From the NCBI GenBank assembly GCA_012934845.2, contig WNNJ02002246.1:1-64000 (forward strand): 64,000 bases of DNA, in the 5' to 3' direction. Position 1 is the stretch's first letter. Each line of letters begins with the position of its first letter. The notes beneath the pieces were generated by a model. It searched no databases. It was given only the letters and a program-made list of their open reading frames with translations, and had not been told where the DNA came from. Below, piece by piece: positions 23,662 through 35,400 of the stretch. The position numbers were made by a program, and so were the translations under genes. Origin of the DNA: Pomphorhynchus laevis. Its lineage: Eukaryota; Acanthocephala; Palaeacanthocephala; Echinorhynchida; Pomphorhynchidae.

Positions 23662-24112
23662 GTAACAGAAGAATTACCAACGGCTTCTATAAGTGGATGC
23701 TTTTTTCACTTCGGACAATGTCTAATGAGGAAGCTGAACATCCTTGGACTAAGAACAATTTTTAATGAAAATTATGATTTTAAATTGGCCTTCCAGTGGA
23801 TTAGCAACCTTGATCTAATACCCATTTACTTATTGATGAAGGATGGAGAATAATAAATGAACGAATTCCGAGAGTAGATCCACGAATCGAAGAGTTTCTA
23901 AATTATGTATATAATACGTAACTTGTTTCAAATAATTCGGTTTTTAGCATAGATGTATGTTATCATATCATCAACCTTGATGATAGGACAAACAATGCAT
24001 GTGGGGGATTCCATACCAAATTGATTGCTTCAAAATTTCAACAATGGTTTGATCAGCTTATATGAATTATTGGATGCTCTTCGAAATACAATAAAACTTG
24101 AAATTTGGCTTT
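23662..24112 (+). pseudogene. MULE-type transposase fragment
   Basis: Plus-strand coding reads TASISGCFFHFGQCLMRKLN, LGLRTIFNENYDFKLAFQWI and, after breaks, VDPRIEEFLNYVYNT and DDRTNNACGGFHTKL. The S/A-x-G-C-x-F-H-F-x-Q-x-L block with a later R-T-N-N-x-x-x-G-F/W-H block is diagnostic of the MULE transposase fold, also found in FLYWCH-linked insect copies. The catalytic histidine block and the C-terminal RTNN block are visible; the N-terminal DDE part and zinc finger are not. At least two frame interruptions separate the blocks. The product would have cut and pasted its own DNA. It is now dead. Confidence 0.75.
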
Positions 24113-24340
24113 ATATTTATTATTATGTTATACATTCCTTTTTAAGTTTTATAACTTTTTACTTTTAATTCCAATTCTTATGATTTTATACTTTGGTGTT
24201 TTGATTTTATTTTAGTTTAATTTTCTCATTTTATTCTTTTTGTATTCTTTTTAAAATTTGGAAGTGGTGAAATTTGGAATTATAGAAATTTCAAAGTGGC
24301 AAAATTTGGAAGTAATAAAATGAAAAAATAGAGATCCGTA
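24071..24340 (+). repeat. Direct repeat after MULE fragment, copy 1
   Basis: Begins TTGGATGCTCTTCGAAATAC inside the end of the transposase trace and ends AATGAAAAAATAGAGATCCG. The copy at 24898-25120 has the same ends with one internal deletion. Both contain AAATTTGGAAGTGGTGAAAT. Confidence 0.75.
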
Positions 24341-24640
24341 AATCCTCTTCGACGATTTTATTGAAGAATTTTGTGATCTCTCCGTCTCTGGTCCAGCGTT
24401 TTGTTTACCATCGCATAGTGGATAGTTCGGGCAACTGCGACGGATTTCTTAGCGTTTCGCTAGGCATCGAGATACTTCTGCATGTATCTAGTTTTGTCGC
24501 TAAGGAACTCGTGATACAATCGTTTCTTTAACGTACCTTCATTTTACTCCGTCGGTTCAAAGCTAAGTATTTGGGTTGATGTAACGTTTCTCAGGCTTAG
24601 TGATCTTCATTGCCTTACGTCAGCACAATATTAAATCAGC
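24341..24640. other. GC-richer segment between the direct repeats
   Basis: About 280 bp with ordinary base composition (for example CTGTCTCTGGTCCAGCG-like and TTAGCGTTTCGCTAGGCATC patches). No frame gives a recognisable protein. It may be the remains of another MULE segment or of a captured host fragment. Confidence 0.35.
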
Positions 24641-24779
24641 AAAATATTATTAAAAATAAATTTAAATGGATATCTTTGTTTTCTAATATCTCCAACAACT
24701 TTCTTTTAAGAAAAATGTATGCCTTTATACTTTTAATTCTATTTATTTTATTTTAATACTCTCATTTACTTTCTATTTA

Positions 24780-24870
24780 GAATTCTTATTTAGAATTTGG
24801 AAGTAGTTAAATTTGGAAGTAGTCAAATTTGGAAGTGGTGAAATTTGAAAGTAGCGGACCCTAACCTTTA
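24780..24870 (+). repeat. Short tandem array of AAATTTGGAAGTAGT units
   Basis: Four imperfect copies of a 16-17 bp unit around AAATTTGGAAGTAGT. The same unit occurs singly in both flanking direct repeats (24258 and 25037), so it is a building block of the whole element. Confidence 0.7.
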
Positions 24871-24897
24871 AACGCATGTTCTGATGCTAAATACCCA

Positions 24898-25120
24898 TTT
24901 GGATGCTCTTCGAAATACAATAAAACTTGAAATTTAGCTTTATATTTATTATTATGTTATAGATTTTATACTTTTGTGTTTTGATTTTCTTTTTAGTTTA
25001 ATTTTCTCATTTTATTCGTTTTGTATTCTTTTTAAAATTTGGAAGTGGTGAAATTTAGAATTATAGAAATTTCAAAGTAGCAAATTTGGAAGTAATAAAA
25101 TGAAAAAATAGAGGGCCGTA
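24898..25120 (+). repeat. Direct repeat after MULE fragment, copy 2
   Basis: Same start and end as 24071-24340 with a deletion of about 45 bp inside. Confidence 0.75.
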
Positions 25121-25324
25121 ATCGGTCAGAAGAAAACTACTCGGTGATACAGCAACACAAAATTCGGTAATATAATGTACGAAATAGGTTCATCTGCTAA
25201 ATACATTACAATAGCTTTTTATTTACATTACAATACATTTTTACTAGTTTGTTGGTTGTAGAAAACTTTTCAGTGATTCTCTAAATAAGAAAGGAATGCG
25301 AATTCTTTGGTTACGAACAATCCA

Positions 25325-25900
25325 ATCCGCTAACTTAGTCTACGTAGTTTATAATATATATATAAATTAATAATAAAAATAAATACTTAATATAAACTTT
25401 TATATAAACTTTGGTACAAAGTAAAAATTTAGTAAAAATTCAATTTTTATTAATTGATTACAAAATAATATACAATGTATAATAATAAGGATTAGAGATC
25501 AAAAGTAAAAATTTCCATGTTATCAGGTTTCGGTAATATTGAATTTTTTAATCAAATAAAGATTTAATTATTTAGGCAAACTTCTTTTACTATTCAAAGA
25601 CTTGATATTTTCGGATAAGTTAAGAAATATTTGTTGGATGAGGATTTCAAAATAAATTTTTAAAGGTTGATTTTTCAACCTTCTATGTTATCAATGAACA
25701 GAGAGAAATATTTAGCTAAAAGATCTTTATGCAAATAATAGAGGTTTTTCTAAAGATATTATTTGTTTAATAAATCAAAGATTAAGTAACGATTATGATA
25801 GGCTACGTTGTATAATATACAGTTATTATAATATAAAATATATTAAACGGACAATAAATGTTAATAATAACAATAACAAATATACACTAACATAAAATAA
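25325..25900 (+). pseudogene. PLE remnant: terminal repeat plus coding tail
   Basis: A terminal-repeat copy (CTAACTTAGTCTACGTAGTT) is followed by the second block (GGATTAGAGATC, then ATGTTATCAGGTTTCGG) and, from about 25715, by coding that matches the tail of the 11.7 kb remnant (NRGFSKDIICLINQRLSNDY against NIRSFSKDIICSINQKLINE). This copy is in the opposite orientation to that one. Confidence 0.55.
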
Positions 25901-26198
25901 CAATATCAAGAAACGATAACAAGAAAAAATATACATAAATGATAAGCTTTATTAATATGTTTATGGTATTATAATATAAAATATTCTTAATAATATTATG
26001 AAATTTTTGATTTTTAAAATAAAAAATTAAATTATGAAAGATTTTAAGAAACTAATTTATAAATAGCGTCACTTTACATAAGAAAGCATTTTTTCCAAAA
26101 AATAATTTTCATAGTGTCAGTGTTTGCAAGATTATTCAGTCTACTATGACAAAATATCAAAACATTTGTGCTCATCTCGTATCTTTAACAGAGTTTAG

Positions 26199-26426
26199 TT
26201 ATTCGGTAAGATCCTTGTGCACAAAGTTTGATTTAAGAACAACAGCGCCTGGACTCAAAAAGAATCTAGAGTCGGATATTTCCTGGTGAAGCTCAAGAGA
26301 TGATGAGGTTGAGTAGACAACTGTATACTTAGGATTTGTTTGTGAGCTGGAAGAATCTGAAACCGTAATTGAAATAACGTTGTCTTTATTTGCAAAGTTG
26401 TCATCTTTTTCAAAATTAATAGCTAC
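26199..26426 (-). CDS. SLC3A2-like exon 9 (terminal, with stop)
   Basis: Acceptor TTATTATCGTAG, then VAINFEKDDNFANKDNVI and TVVYSTSSSLELHQEI, ending FVHKDLTE and TAA at 26201-26199. This is the C-terminal beta-sandwich of the amylase-like ectodomain: the VAINF strand and the late L-x-P-G-A-V-V-L strand are both seen. Confidence 0.88.
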   Translation of the reverse strand, partial: VAINFEKDDNFANKDNVISITVSDSSSSQTNPKYTVVYSTSSSLELHQEISDSRFFLSPGAVVLKSNFVHKDLTE

Positions 26427-29400
26427 CTACGATAATAAAGAAAATTAAATTAAGCAAAATATAAAATCATTAAATCCAGATTTAGCACATCAAATCAAGG
26501 CAAAAGCATTAGGTTTAATGTAGAAGTGCATGGCATATTAAAAACCTGCACTTATTTTGTCAAAAGTTTAAAAACGCTGCAATAACGGAATCAATGTAAG
26601 ATAGCAGCCTTTAAAAATACTGATATTTTACAATGACGTCAAAATAGTAAATTGTTAAAATGTGAGAAAATGAAGTCATGCACTTTTCATGGTTGGTTGT
26701 GGACCAAAATCACATATAAAAAGCAAACGTTCAAAAGAAAATTATTAAAAATAACAAAATTATTTCAGATAAATAAAGATCGCAATTCTTACAAGCAAAC
26801 GTTTTCAGTAATAACCAAAATTAGGATAAATTTCGGCTAGCATATTTCTGTTGTCATAAAAAATATATCATACTAAATACATTTTAACTTTTAGTAAAAA
26901 ATATTTATAATTTAATTATAAATTTAATTATAAGTTAATAATTTTAATTATACTAAATAAACAAACAAATAATTCACCAAGTAATTTATGGTGCTCACAA
27001 ACAAATTTTAGCAAATTATTGCAATATTAACGTTTTTTGCATATAATTATATAACTATTTTATATAATAAATTCTAAGAACAAAATAAAAAGATTAATTA
27101 TTAAAATAGATTGATTAAATTAAAATTTATTTTCACTAATCAATTATTTGTAATTTTGATAGAAATTAGACATTCCATTTTATATAATCAATTCTAATAT
27201 ATAAAAACAAAAAGATTAAAGATTAAAATAGATTGATTAAATTAAAATTTATTTTCATTTATAAATTATTTGTAATTTTGATATAAATAAGACATTCTAT
27301 TTTATATAATCAATTCTAATATATAAAAACAAAATAAAAAGATTAAAAGATTTTAATAAAAGCAACCAGAAATATTTTAGATATTTACGATCATTGATAA
27401 TTAAACATGAATTAAAATATCCTGGTTTTGCTTTGAAATAATAATCTTCTTTTTAATTTCAATTTATGGTTATCCTGCAAGAATAGTTTTATTTGTCGAA
27501 CAAGATAGGAAGAGATTTAAAAAGCATTTTTTAAATTAAAATATTTTAATATTTTAATATTAAAATATTTTATTAAATTTTCAATAAATTTAAATTTTGC
27601 GAGTAATTATTGAATTTAAATTAAAGGTAAAGTAATGCATTTCTTATTCATACACGCGAACATGTGTATGATTAAGAAAATTTTAAGAGTGTGTATATTT
27701 TGAAGAAAATAACATTTTCTAAGAGTATGTTGTGCATGAATTTTGTTCATTCAAGTTTATTTTAATTTTAAGTTTATTAAATTTGCTTAAATTTAATTTA
27801 TATTTAATTTAATTTAAATTTAATTACTAAATTTAATTTATTTTTAAATTTATAATGTTACTTTTATTCAAAGTATGTGTTTCTGAAGTGAAATCAATTT
27901 TTATTTGAACATTATAGATTTTAATTAAAGATTAAAATTTATTTTCACTAATCAATTATTTGTAATTTTGATATAAATAAGACATTTCCTTCTATAAATT
28001 AGACATTTCCTTCTATAAATTAGACATACAATTAAAATTAAGTTTTAAGTTTAATTTAGTTTTTTTAATTAAACATTTTAATAAAACATTTTAATAAAAT
28101 TAGATAACTAAAAATAAACTCAAATTTTCTCACTAAAATTTGAGGTATACAATAAAATAACTTTTTCAATATCTTTTGTAATAGAAAATGTAACTAAAAA
28201 TTAGATAATTTTAAAAATAAACTCAAATTTTCTCTCTAAAATTTAAGTTATTTAGGTAAATTACTTACTATATATATGTTGTATAAGTTGTATCTTATTT
28301 CCCAGTAAAGTATATTTGTATTTATAGCTTTCACATTATGCAATTTCCCAAATGTGAAAATTGAGTGATTTTTACGAAATTGGTTCAAATTTTGTAATAG
28401 ATGATATGGAGAATTTGGGTATCCAACCGCGGAGAGAAGCTGAAAATAACATTAAAATATTAAAAAAAATAATTGAAGTTCAGGAAATATGATTATAAAA
28501 GTGAAATATATTTGAAATATAGATTTGTTATATTGAAACAAATGTTAAAAAGAACTTCATATTTTTAATATATTACGCAATAATGAATTAGTATCAGTTA
28601 GCTCGTAGGCGAATGGATGCTATTTGTCAAATAGGTTAAGAATATTTGTTACATTGAATTGTCTCACATATATCTAGTCAAACATTCAAATATATCATAT
28701 GGCTAGCTAATAACTTGCTATATTAATTAACCATTTTATACTAAAAACTAGAGCATCTACATTAGACTGTACGAGAGTCAACGTAGAACTTCATATTTTC
28801 ATAATCGCCTTACAAAATATATTTCAAGTTTTACTTCACAAAAGGAAATTCAAAAGGAAATTCTCTAAGTTTACTAAAGTATAACTGTAACCGAGTAACT
28901 ATGACTAGTTTGAAAATTACAATTAATCGCAAAAATAGGTAGATTTTCGAATTGAAGATTGCACCTTCTCCTACCAACGCTGATTTAATTTAAAATCAGA
29001 AATGATTTCAATTAAATTTGCAAAATGTAATAAAGTATTTTATTAAATCTAATTGCTAATAAAAGTAGGCAAGTGGAGTGATCGTCATCCAACATTAATA
29101 AAGGACCAAAACGTGAAATGTAGGTATGGGATCAGTAGTTGATGAGGTCCACAAATACTGAAATGTAGCGTACTGCTCTTGGCGTAAAAATATAATTAAA
29201 TTAGCGTGCAGAATAAAAATAGTCATTAAAATTTCAATAATAATGATTCCACAGGGATATCAACTTATATTATAAATATTTAAAATATATTTTAATTTAT
29301 TTATTAAAAATATTAAAAATATTTTTTAAATATTATAGAACAATATCATTGTTATATTATTGTATTAAAATGCTATATTATTTAAAATGTTAATTAATTT

Positions 29401-32400
29401 ATTGTAACAAAATATTGTTTTGATTATATTGTATTTATATTACATATTATATATTAATATTACATATGTATTAATATATAATATTAATACATATAATATA
29501 ATATTACGAATTTGTACAACTATTTACAATTTAGTTTATATATTTATACATAAATTATTGTATTTATTTTTACTTACGAATGCATTATTATAATATTTCA
29601 GAAATTATTATAATAAATCACATATGGATTCAAAAATTAATTAGTCAAGTTGATAGAAAAAAATTTTAAAGATTAAAAAAAATTAAAGAATTATGACAAG
29701 CGTGTGGTCTATACTTGACAATTTACCAAATCTTATTTTTGAGTTTCTAGTCAGTTTTTCAATAAACTATGCGCCAATGCCAATGCCCATAAAAACAACT
29801 TTGTAAAAACTTTGAAAACTGTAACATTGTAACATTGTGACGTTCCAATGACACAATTAAAGTAATTACATGCACTTAATTATCTAAGGACTCACTTTGA
29901 CTTAAACATTATCACAAAATAATAAAGAAAACTTTAAATATATAAAAATTTAAAAATATATGTAAAAAATATATAAAAATATATATGTAAAAATATATCA
30001 AATTTAAAACGATGAATTGAACTACAGGTTTATAATATATTTATTAAATTTTAAAATCTTAATAAATAATATAATATATTATATATAGTCATGCTATGAG
30101 ATGTGAGGAAATAAAAATTGTTGAAGTTGAAATTTAAATAAGAAATATCTTTTACGATATAACATGATAATATACATTACAATACAATATGACTAACACG
30201 GTATTGATGCTAAAATAAGTTTTGATGTGGCAATAAAACATTCAAATCTTACTAAAAAAAGTATAAAAATTGAACTATATAATAAAACCAAGAATATATC
30301 AATTGAATCAAAACTAAATGTCTGCTTAAAAACATACGAAACATATACATACATAAACATTGTTTTGATCAGCGTTATTTTGAGTATTACATTTATCACT
30401 GAAACTATATTTAGTAGAGTTCCAAGGCATTAAAGGTGGATTGCAATTACGGTTTGAAATTAATACTTCTGTGCCATAATTAACGATTGTACTGCTTGGT
30501 TGGAGGTACGCAGCATGTAAAGGCAAATTAGTGGAGATGTTCCGATCAGTAAGTCTATTGCCAATAACATCGTCAAGCTTAAATATAAAATATAAACGAG
30601 TTTGTAGAATATCTTAACTGCAAAATACGTCATTAAAAATAGGTTGTAAATATTTTTAATTAAGATTAGAATTTGTTAAAAACCGTGAAAATATGGTAAT
30701 TTTTAAGATTAGAGCAGATATTAATTAGCAAACTTTGTATAACATTTTTAGTCGTAGTACAAAACACTGAAAACGCAGTAACATAATAGACAAACGATAC
30801 ACTGCAAACGACCGTAATATTAACGATGTTCATATTTTCTAATAAGATGAATGAAGAGCATAACAATCATTGCATAAAAAGAGTTCATATATACTCAGTT
30901 GTCAAATTTTCTAGCCTTATTTAGATACGATATAAATAATATTAATAATTGTAAGATAATGTTATATAATATTAAATAATATACAATGTAATCTCTTATA
31001 TTTAATTTATTCGATACTAACTACATAAGACTGTTATATCAAAAACACAAATTTTTGCTACACTCTTACGCGTTATTTACTACTTAATATTTGTAAAAGT
31101 GATGCTATAATATCGAATTTTTATAATACGAATATTTTGTGTTTAGAAATAAATTTTAATGATTTTTTTATTTTACTATAAAAATTAATAATTAAATATC
31201 TTTTGTATGTAACTGAAGCTATTAGTAACTGATTAACTAAAGCTATGTAGTGAGATAAATACCCACTATGACACATACCCAGTGAGACAAAGCAATTCAC
31301 TTCTAAAGATGTAATTCTGTTATTTATGTTTATGATGTTCTAGATATTTTTTTATTTTTGTAATTTCTCGTATTTTGAAATTATTCAATACTTGCAGAAT
31401 ATAAGACTAGTAGAATTCAATGATTATTACAATAGCATTACGATTCTTAAGTTTACTAAGATATACTCATGATAAATGATCCAATAAATAGCATAGTATT
31501 TGACATTATCTCTGACAAAAGATAATCGATGTGAGATATCATTGATCGATTTTAGATTTACTAAAACCTATTATTGTCGCCTATCAAAATGTACAGCATT
31601 GACTAGGAATATTAAAATATTCCGTTACGCTTCCAGCTAAACTGTATACAGCAGTTTAACACCAAGAATCGTCACCCACTCTTCCAGGCTAACATACAAG
31701 GTTTCCAATACAACATATGCAGCAAAAATTTTAAATTTTAACAGACTGCAACGTATTCCTGTAAGTTCTGCGGTAACAATTGCAATATTCTGCATAACTG
31801 CTTGGAGGTCAATTGGCTTGTAATTTTTGACAAGCATCAACTTCAGCATATGGAATTTGAAGATTACCTGTGAATTGAGGATCAGAAAATTTGCATTTTT
31901 AGAACAGCATTAGCATATAAAGCAATATTTGACGTTGTTTTGTTGGCTTCTTGTCCCGAGGATTTACAATGCCTACTAGATCGATTCACGATGGAATGCC
32001 ATGCGGTAGAGATGCTGATTAATACCTCCAAGACTGTCACTATGTGTGCGTCTTGGATTCAGATGTTAATGTCAATCAGGTTGGGAAAAAGGTTCTTCCT
32101 TATGTGAAGGATTTCAAGTATCTTTAAGAATTGTTCTCGAGGAAAGGCGGGAACATCAAAGAGATTGAGAAGCGGATTTTTGCAGCAATCCGCTCAGCAA
32201 TGCGTTCTTTGTACAGGTATATCGTGGTAAAGCAGAAGTTGAGTGTTCGGGTGAAGCTTTCGGTTTACCACGCAATCTTCGTTCCTATCTTAACATATGG
32301 TCATGATTATTGGGTTATGACCGAAAGGATAATATCTCGGATAAAGGCGACCGAAATGAGGTTCCTTAATGGTGTGGCCAGTCTTAGACTTAGAGATAAG

Positions 32401-35400
32401 GTTAGGAATTAGATCATTGCAGATGGACTCGGAGTAAAGTCGCTGCTTCTCCACATCGAAGAAAGTCAGCTTGTGGCTAGGATACTTTCTGTAGATGCCT
32501 AGGAAACGCTTTTCTCTGAAGATTTTCAAAGCCGGACTCTCTGGAAAGAGACTTCGAGGTAGACCTCGATACCGGTGGAAAGATCAAATCTCGAAACTAG
32601 CCGAAGACCGCCTTGGAGTATCTCAAAGAGAACTCTGGTCTGTCGCCCAGGATCGCGATGTCTGGTGTAGTTTGGTTCGTGCACTGCCTCGACAACACGA
32701 CACCCGGATCAGTGGTTGACAAGAAAAATTTATATTTTTTCTTGTCAAGAAATTGTTCTTGTCAAGACAGTTAATAATCAATAATCAATTTTCGTTATTT
32801 TTTTTGTGATTTATATAAAGCAGTAAAAACAACATTCTTTTAGCGATTTCTGCACAAGCGGTAGGGCTGGCCAGGTCGCTGTTTGTACCATCAAAAATAA
32901 TGATCAGAAAATACAACTTATCCCAATTTCAATAAATTATTCTTTTTTAATGGTCCCGTTGTTTCTACTAATCAATCAGTACATCTATTTTTATTAATTA
33001 GTCCACTAACTTAATGCTTACATGCTTATAGTAGATGCCACTGCTGTATATTAGACTTCACTGCTCATAGCAGACGTCACCATATACTATATTTGCTCAA
33101 CTATCTTTGTTTCATTTATGTGAATTAACAACTTTAATGCATTATTCTCCAATTCATGTATAATTCAGCTGATCCTTATTCGGTTCAAAATTTTATTATT
33201 GTTGATATGGCCCTTCAAAAATTCCGCAAATCAGGCGTAGCGTTGTCATTCTGTACAAAATATGTACAAAATGACATTTTGTACATATTGCGTCAGAATA
33301 ACACCCTTCTTTATTAGCCATATTTGTTCATTTTGCGTCAGAATATCACCCTTCTTTATTAGCCATATTTCGGAGCTGTAAATCACCGTACATCGCAGAA
33401 TAACTGCATAAGCATGACATCTATTATATTTCGATGTTGTAGACTAGATAAAAAATGTGTAAACTCTCTTGATTTGATTATTATAAAGTTGAACAAATTT
33501 GACGTTTCTTAATGAGAAATTAGAGAGCTTCATGGGAAATGGTTTATCAACAGTGTGGCAGTCACGGAAGAAACGACAAAATGATAACTAGTACCGTTTC
33601 GTCAGTTTTGACTCATTAGTGAGAGGTATCTGCCACTGCTGAATGCAGAGGAGGACCGGCAGACGCACGAGTATATCAAAACATTTGTTTTGACATACTC
33701 GTGCCATACATATGTTTTGATATACTCGTGTCAAAACATACTCATATGTTTTGACATACTCGTGGCGTCTGGCGGTCGTCCTCTGCATCCAGCAGTGAAA
33801 GGGACCCAGCATTGCTGAGTCAAAACAAGACAAAACGGTACTAGTTATCGTTTTGTCGTTTCTTCCGTGGCTGCCACACTTAAAAAAACACGTGAATTTC
33901 CTTTTCTGAAACGTTGTCGTTATCTAACTAGCACATCTTGAATATCGAAGTATCATTTCAAACTTTAAAATCTTGATACCAGAAAATCGTTTGTGAATCC
34001 ATAGCATTTATGATAAGCATCGAAAAAACATTAAATGAAATTGAACACTCTTACTGTTACATTTGATTACATATTTTAAAATTGCATGCGGAGAGAATGT
34101 AATCATTAGTTGGCTCTTTCTTCGAGAAAACATGAGAAAAATATTATTATTTTTCTCGGAGAAGGAGCCAACTAATGATTTGATTATATATTATGTATTA
34201 TTTTATCTCTAAAGTCTCTAGTTGTATTAAGAAGGAAATAAAATTTCGTTGAATATAAAACACATATTTCAAAAATCACTCGAATGATTGTCAGTTCAAC
34301 CACATAACTGGTGTTGCTTAAAGCTATTTTCAATCTTGTATAGTTGTTTGGAACATTCCAAAACCTAATACATATAAGAAACTCGAAACCTGATGAGTGT
34401 GCTTGAAGGGTATATGCAGCTAATACTATACAATCGTATATGCGTCAAAGTATATAATTTGATGCATATGAAATTATATTTTTTGAATATAATTATAATT
34501 TAAATTTTATAATACATTTTTAAAAATTTAATTATCTCCTGGCCAGTGGCTAATAAATCACGTCATCACTGTAAATTAGATATTAATATAAGAATCTTTA
34601 AACCTTTAAAAATTGACTTCTATAACGAATTATTATTCATTATAAGATAATATATATATATTTGTTTTTTAATCCATTTAATTTATTAGTTTAGTTTATC
34701 GATAATAAATTGAATAAATTTGTACTAACTTTAGTAAAGTAGTCAGAAAATTGACTTTTATTAAAAAATAGTTAAATAATAAGTAATTATTAGTAATTAA
34801 TTGAATAATTATTAAATCATAATTTCCACCAGAAATGCATTTTGACAACAACAGATCACAATGTTGCTGGTCTCAATCGACCAATAAAACAATTATCGAT
34901 AAAACCGGTAAAATGTTTAATACAAATTCGGTACTTACAACATTAATATTGTGATCTTTACTCGAGTTAATCAATGCGGCGATTTCTACAACAGTCTGGG
35001 AACTATTCAACATGTACAAATTCGGAGAAACTTTAAAGTCCGGATTAATCCCCTCAGTCAATTCATTTATCTCGGTAAGAAGACACCTAAATACAAATAT
35101 TGTGAAATCTATCTATGATGATATTAATTCGTGTATTATTAAACAATTTTAGTTTCTTGACTTAAACTATTGGAACTCAACAATTACATTGTTGGAATTT
35201 TGTAGATTCTCAAGTAATTGAATTTTGTTAAAAATTGTGTAGATAAAATTCAATACAGTTTTATATCTTAAAACAAATAATATCCACTATAATCGAGATT
35301 CAAAAGGTTTGAGAAATAAATAACATACAATAAATAAAAATTAATAAATAAAAACTGCATTGAAACAAGGACTTTGTAAAGATTAATCATTGCTGTAAAT

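Noticed and set aside
24071-25120. Long terminal repeats of an LTR element
   Set aside because: The direct repeats overlap the end of a MULE transposase trace, and there is no primer site, polypurine tract or LTR-type coding between them.
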